A stretch of 64,000 nt of DNA from Paraburkholderia sediminicola (GTDB lineage Bacteria; Pseudomonadota; Gammaproteobacteria; Burkholderiales; Burkholderiaceae), in contig NZ_CADIKC010000005.1 of the NCBI RefSeq assembly GCF_902859805.1, positions 310,001-374,000 of the forward strand, read 5' to 3'. Shown one piece after another: positions 59,745-64,000 of this stretch. The notes under the pieces are model-generated. The model was not told where the DNA came from. It did not search any database and saw only the letters and a list, made by a program, of their open reading frames with translations. A program made the position numbers and the translations under genes. Positions within the stretch are counted from its first letter, which is position 1. Every line of letters begins with the position of its first letter.

Positions 59745-62700
59745 ATGACTCCTTTTTTATCGAAGCGGCTGCTGATCAATCTGGCGGTCGTCGCCGCGGC
59801 GGTCGGCGCGAACGCGTTCGTCGCCTATACGCAGATTTGCGGCCAGCGCGACGCCGACGCGCGCATGCTGCGTTCGACGAGCGTGCGTCAGAACCTCGAT
59901 GCTTACCATACCGCGCTCGACGGCGGGCTGGCCGCGCTCGGCCGTTTCGAAGCTTCGGGCGTGGCGTCGCCTGTCAACGAGGCTGCCGCCATGGCGGCTT
60001 CGCTGGCAGGTCTGGAGCGCGAGTTGCGCAACGAGCTCGCCAGCGAACCGGCCATGCTCGACACGCTCGCGAGGCTGAGTGTGGACAGCCGCGCGCTGCA
60101 ACACGATATCGACGATGCCCTCCTGAAGAGCGCCAGCGCCACGCCGAACGAGTCGCGCGCCTGGGCGGCGTCGACCTATACGCATCTCGGGCTGGGTCTC
60201 GGCCGCGTGGAAGACGGTCTGGCGGCATTGCGCAAACAGGAGAACGAGGCGTTGCAGGCGTCGCTCGCGAGTTCCGCGAATGAAACCCAGCGCGCCATGT
60301 TTCTGCTGATCGTGACGATGCTGGCCGGCAGCGCGCTTCTGATCTTCACGTTCGGCGCCCGCGAAAGCAGCGCACGAGAAAAACTGCGCACGGTGCGCGC
60401 GCTCGGCCGCAACGACGAGCGCTTTCGAGGTCTGTTCGACGACCATCCGGTGCCGATGTACATTTTTGATCGCGAGACACTGCGCTTTCTCGCCGTCAAC
60501 GCGGCTGCGATTCAGCAATACGGGTACTCGGAAAGCGAATTCCTCGGCATGACGATTCGCGCGATCCGGCCGAATTCCGAAATCTCGCGCCTCGAATCGC
60601 ACCTGCAGCGCAGCGACGTCCTGCAACACGGCCGCACGATGGCGGGTGTCTGGCATCACCGGCGCAAGGACGGCTCGACGATCAGTGCCGACATTTCGTA
60701 TCACGCGCTCAACTTCATGGGCCGCGCCGCGTTCTTCGTGCTGGCCGACGACGTCACCGAACAGATCAACACCGAAGCCGAAGCGCAGCGTTCGAACCAG
60801 ATGCTCGAGACGGTGATGGACAACATCCCGCAGCGCATTTTCTGGAAGGATCACGAGTCGCGCTATCTCGGCTGCAATATGGCGTTCGCGCGCGATGCGG
60901 GGCTCTCTTACCCCGAACAGGTGGTGGGCAAGAGCGACAGCGACATGCCGTGGCGCGCCTTTGCCGACCTGCTGAGCGAGCACGATAAGGAGGTGGTGTC
61001 CACCGGCGTGCCGAAGATGAGTTTCGAGGTCGACCTGGTGATCGACGGCGTGCACCGCACCACGGTCACGAGCAAGCTGCCGTTCACCGACGGCGACGGC
61101 CGCGTGATCGGCGTGCTCGGTTCGTACACGGACATCACCGAGCGCAAGCGCGCCGATCTGGCTTTGCGTCTGCAAAGCCGCGCGCTCGATGCGAGCGTCA
61201 ACGCGATTCTGATTACCGCGCCGTCGCCGTCGGGCAATCTGATCGAATACGTGAACCCCGCGTTCATGCGGATCACCGGCTACGATCCCGCGGAAGTGAT
61301 CGGTCACGATTGCCGCGTGCTGCAGCGCGACGACCGCGATCAGGAAGGCGTCGCGCTGATCCGCCAGGCGCTCGCCGCGAATCGCGAGGTGAGCGCCGTG
61401 GTGCGCAACTATCGCAAGGACGGCGCCCTGTTCTGGAATCAGCTGTTCATTGCGCCCGTGCCGAACGCGGAGGGCGTGATCACGCACCACATTGGCGTGA
61501 TCAATGATGTGACGGACCTGATCCGTTATCAGGAACAACTCGAATATCAGGCCAACTACGACAGCCTCACGCGCCTGCCGAACCGCAACCTGCTGCGTGA
61601 TCGTCTGCAGCACGCGTTGATCGTCGCGCAGCGCCATCACAAGGGCGTCGCGGTCGTGTTCATCGATCTGGACGGTTTCAAGAACGTCAACGACAGCCTG
61701 GGCCACAGCGTCGGCGATCGCTTACTGAGCGTGGTGGCCGAAAGGCTCGCCCGTTGCACGCGGACCAGCGATACGGTCGCGCGGCATGGCGGCGACGAGT
61801 TCGTGATCGTGATGACCGATACCGTCGACGAGCAGTCGCTGATCGCGTGGATGGAGCGGGTGCGCGCATCGATCTCGGAACCGGTCTTGCTCGACGGCAC
61901 GGAGTTGTATGTTGGCTGCAGCATGGGCGCGAGCCTCTTCCCGCAGGACGGCGAAGACGCGGAAACGCTGATGAAAAAGGCCGACCTGGCGATGTATCGC
62001 GCGAAGGACATGGGCCGCAATACGTTCCAGTTCTACCAGCCGGAAATGAATGCGAGCGCGGGTGCGCGCATGAATCTCGAACGGCGTCTGCGCCGCGCCT
62101 TGCGCGACAACGAATTCCTGCTGCACTACCAGCCGCAGGTGGATATCTTGAGCGGGCAGATCGTCGGCACCGAGGCGCTGGTGCGTTGGCGCGATCCGGA
62201 AGTCGGCCTGGTGCTGCCGTCGCTGTTCATTCCGGTCGCCGAAGAGAGCGGCTTGATCGGGCCGCTGTCGGAATGGGTTTTGCGTGAGGCGTGCCGGCAG
62301 AACAAGGCATGGCAGGACGAAGGATTGCCGCCGGCGCGGGTGTCGATGAATCTGTCGGCGCGCGTTTTTCAGCAGCGCGATATCGCGAAACTCGTCATGC
62401 AGGTGCTCGCCGAGACGGGGCTCGAACCGCAGTATCTCGAACTCGAGCTCACCGAAAGCACCATCATGCGCAATGCCGAGGAGGCGGTGTTGATGCTCAA
62501 CGAGCTGCACGCGCTCGGCATCGGCCTTGCCATCGACGACTTCGGCACCGGCTATTCGAGTCTCAGTTATCTGAAGCGCTTCCCGGTGGATCGCTTGAAG
62601 ATCGACCGCTCGTTCGTGTCGGATATCGGCGTGTCGGGCGACGATGAAACGATCACCTCCGCGATCATCGCGCTCGCGCATTCGCTGAAATTGCAGGTGA

Positions 62701-62855
62701 TCGCCGAAGGCGTGGAGACGTCGGCGCAACTCGACTTCCTGAAGGAGCGCGCGTGCGACGAGATGCAGGGCTTCTATTTCGCGAAGCCGATGTCGACGGA
62801 CGCGATCTCGGCCTTGTTTCAGGGAGGAGTAGGGCGGGAAGCGGAGACGGTGTAG
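59745..62855 (+). CDS. membrane PAS-PAS-PAS-GGDEF-EAL cyclic-di-GMP protein
   Basis: 1036 residues. Two membrane helices (about 8-28 and 184-204) bracket a helical periplasmic sensor region. Three PAS domains follow (about 222-345, 355-475 and 480-595), then a GGDEF domain with the intact active site RHGGDEF (682-686) and an EAL domain with EALVRW (810-812) and DDFGTGYSSLSYLKR. Both catalytic motifs are intact, so synthesis, hydrolysis or both of cyclic-di-GMP are possible. ATG 59745 has no strong ribosome site. It is single: the GST gene converges from the other side. Confidence 0.95.
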   Translation: MTPFLSKRLLINLAVVAAAVGANAFVAYTQICGQRDADARMLRSTSVRQNLDAYHTALDGGLAALGRFEASGVASPVNEAAAMAASLAGLERELRNELASEPAMLDTLARLSVDSRALQHDIDDALLKSASATPNESRAWAASTYTHLGLGLGRVEDGLAALRKQENEALQASLASSANETQRAMFLLIVTMLAGSALLIFTFGARESSAREKLRTVRALGRNDERFRGLFDDHPVPMYIFDRETLRFLAVNAAAIQQYGYSESEFLGMTIRAIRPNSEISRLESHLQRSDVLQHGRTMAGVWHHRRKDGSTISADISYHALNFMGRAAFFVLADDVTEQINTEAEAQRSNQMLETVMDNIPQRIFWKDHESRYLGCNMAFARDAGLSYPEQVVGKSDSDMPWRAFADLLSEHDKEVVSTGVPKMSFEVDLVIDGVHRTTVTSKLPFTDGDGRVIGVLGSYTDITERKRADLALRLQSRALDASVNAILITAPSPSGNLIEYVNPAFMRITGYDPAEVIGHDCRVLQRDDRDQEGVALIRQALAANREVSAVVRNYRKDGALFWNQLFIAPVPNAEGVITHHIGVINDVTDLIRYQEQLEYQANYDSLTRLPNRNLLRDRLQHALIVAQRHHKGVAVVFIDLDGFKNVNDSLGHSVGDRLLSVVAERLARCTRTSDTVARHGGDEFVIVMTDTVDEQSLIAWMERVRASISEPVLLDGTELYVGCSMGASLFPQDGEDAETLMKKADLAMYRAKDMGRNTFQFYQPEMNASAGARMNLERRLRRALRDNEFLLHYQPQVDILSGQIVGTEALVRWRDPEVGLVLPSLFIPVAEESGLIGPLSEWVLREACRQNKAWQDEGLPPARVSMNLSARVFQQRDIAKLVMQVLAETGLEPQYLELELTESTIMRNAEEAVLMLNELHALGIGLAIDDFGTGYSSLSYLKRFPVDRLKIDRSFVSDIGVSGDDETITSAIIALAHSLKLQVIAEGVETSAQLDFLKERACDEMQGFYFAKPMSTDAISALFQGGVGREAETV

Positions 62856-62885
62856 TTCGACCTACCGTTCCCCGCTGCGCGTGCC

Positions 62886-63500
62886 TCAAACAGCCGGCGT
62901 ATCGAGGAACACCGGCAGTTGTTCGGCTACCTCGGAAAATGCCTGCAAGTGCGGATGTGCCGCCTTGGTGACGATCTCCGAAAAATACATTTGCGTGAAA
63001 TTCCACGCGACGGCCACCGTCACGTCCGCTGCACCAAAATGGTTCGGTTCGACCGGTAACGGGGCCGACGCGAGCTCCTCTTCGAGTTCGCGGTAAGCGG
63101 CCAGCAATTGCTCGGTCACGCGATCGACCCACGGCTCGTGCTGTTTGTCCGCTGGACGCAGATTGCGTTCGTAGACGATCTGTACGGTCTTTTCACAAGC
63201 AGCCAGCGCGAGCCCGGTAAGACGCGCGGCGCGCAGGCAGTGCTCCGGCTGCGACGGGAAGATCCGCTGATCAGGCCCGGCGAGCGTGGCGAGATACTGC
63301 AGAATCACCGTCGAGTCCATCACGCTCTGACCGTTGTCGAGGATCAGCGTCGGCGCTTTCACAACGGGGTTGATCTTCGCGAACGCCTCATACGTGCTGA
63401 ACACGGAAACCGACTGGTGCTCGAAGTCGAGCTTCAGCAACTTCATGCAGATAGCGACGCGGCGCACGTAGGGTGAATCCAGCATTCCGATCAGTTTCAT
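62886..63500 (-). CDS. glutathione S-transferase family protein
   Basis: 204 residues with the thioredoxin-like N-terminal domain (MKLIGMLDSPYVRRVAICMK), the GST cis-Pro region VVKAPTLILDNG with the glutathione-binding DSTVILQYL, and the helical C-terminal domain. The active residue near the N-terminus is Ser9, as in many bacterial beta/theta-type GSTs. Start at 63500 chosen because it begins the fold directly. Divergent from a LysR gene at 63661, its likely regulator. Confidence 0.93.
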   Translation of the reverse strand: MKLIGMLDSPYVRRVAICMKLLKLDFEHQSVSVFSTYEAFAKINPVVKAPTLILDNGQSVMDSTVILQYLATLAGPDQRIFPSQPEHCLRAARLTGLALAACEKTVQIVYERNLRPADKQHEPWVDRVTEQLLAAYRELEEELASAPLPVEPNHFGAADVTVAVAWNFTQMYFSEIVTKAAHPHLQAFSEVAEQLPVFLDTPAV

Positions 63501-63660
63501 CTCATTTCCGTTAGAAGATCTATATGGCTGGCCTGAGCGGGCGAAGAGGCGGCCGTTCGCTTGCCAGACGGTGCTTGTCATGCATCAGACCAATAGATTA
63601 AAGCGCTCGGCAAGCCAAAAAAAGCGACATTAATCGACGGTTTACGTCAGAATTTCTTAC

Positions 63661-64000
63661 ATGAAGCCGATTCCGCCCCTCACCGCTCTGCGCTGCTTTG
63701 AAGCCGTTGCCCGCCTGGGCGGTGTGACCCAGGCCGCGAGGGAATTGCATGTCACGCACTCCGCGGTGAGCCAGCAGATCAAGGTGCTGGAAGATTCGAT
63801 GGGCGTCGCGCTGTTCGTGCGCCAGGCGCGCGGCCTGCGACTCACCGAGGAAGGCCGGCTCTACGCGCTAGATATACGGTTGGCGTTGCGCGACATTACG
63901 CGGGCGACGCGCCGCGCGCAGGCGCGCCCACACGAAAGCGAATTGATCATTGCGACCGTGCCGTCGTTTGCGCAACATTGGCTCGTGCCGCGTCTCGCGA
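63661..64000 (+). CDS. LysR-type regulator (GcvA-like), 3' end outside window
   Basis: The first 113 codons are present. Typical GcvA-group N-terminus (MKPIPPLTALRCFEAVARLG) and HTH (GVTQAARELHVTHSAVSQQI), then the start of the effector domain. The C-terminal two thirds lies beyond the window. It diverges from the GST gene with 160 bases between, suggesting it controls that gene. Confidence 0.93.
   Translation, partial: MKPIPPLTALRCFEAVARLGGVTQAARELHVTHSAVSQQIKVLEDSMGVALFVRQARGLRLTEEGRLYALDIRLALRDITRATRRAQARPHESELIIATVPSFAQHWLVPRLA

Noticed and set aside
59757..61706. Open frame of 649 codons on the minus strand
   Set aside because: Antisense to the GGDEF/EAL gene; composition typical of a shadow frame.
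1..64000. CRISPR array, tRNA, rRNA, prophage or integrase genes
   Set aside because: Looked for evenly spaced direct repeats, cloverleaf-like T-loop sequence (GGTTCRANTCC), and phage or integrase motifs; none found by eye.

Overview
The window is GC-rich chromosomal DNA of a beta-proteobacterium, most likely Burkholderiaceae and Paraburkholderia-like. This rests on remembered family resemblance, not on a search. Supporting signs are the classical Burkholderiales porin at 20580, the 1364-residue DUF3683/FAD/Fe-S oxidoreductase, the ubiE-Tim44-ubiJ-ubiB arrangement, abundant LysR regulators and c-type cytochromes, and a dispersed hairpin repeat at 30920-31800. I see no rRNA, tRNA, CRISPR array, integrase or transposase.

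Layout. 1-2738: end of a membrane protein and a chemoreceptor. 2793-8079 (minus): a respiratory cluster with a ba3-type (B-family) terminal oxidase (subunits I, II and a 58-residue one-helix protein) plus three c-type cytochromes carrying 2, 3 and 2 haem motifs. 8569-10883: LysR and a divergent MFS transporter. 11238-18970: three tandem NarL/BvgA-type response regulators, an aquaporin and a BvgS/EvgS-type hybrid kinase (two periplasmic solute-binding domains, two PAS-like regions, HisKA, HATPase, degenerate receiver, receiver, HPt). 19197-26551: LysR, porin, CHRD protein, esterase, EcsC-like protein, DHA2 exporter and MarR. 26621-30885: a D-amino-acid module (PLP deaminase, RpiR regulator, D-aminoacylase, RidA-like). 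30886-31805: a pair of ~280-bp inverted repeats between convergent genes.

31806-50573 is mostly housekeeping: queF, 5'-nucleotidase, ilvA, the DUF3683 oxidoreductase, HIT protein, DUF971, ubiE, Tim44-like, ubiJ, ubiB, methyltransferase, FmdB-type zinc ribbon, DUF502, aspS, nudB and clsB. 50800-57991 is a beta-oxidation locus: TetR regulator with an 18-bp perfect palindrome over its likely promoter, acyl-CoA dehydrogenase, 3-hydroxyacyl-CoA dehydrogenase/enoyl-CoA hydratase fusion, thiolase, and a second enoyl-CoA hydratase behind a terminator. 58039-64000 holds fdhD, a nitrate-reductase-associated protein, a triple-PAS GGDEF/EAL protein, a glutathione S-transferase and the start of a GcvA-like LysR gene cut by the window edge.

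The most system-like region is 11238-18970, where one unorthodox sensor kinase appears able to feed three response regulators and has an aquaporin gene coupled to it; the aquaporin's selectivity-filter positions differ from E. coli AqpZ. The ba3 oxidase/seven-haem cluster, the inverted repeat pair and the TetR palindrome are the next best leads. Most other genes are ordinary core or metabolic genes. Annotation was done by eye; domain limits are approximate.
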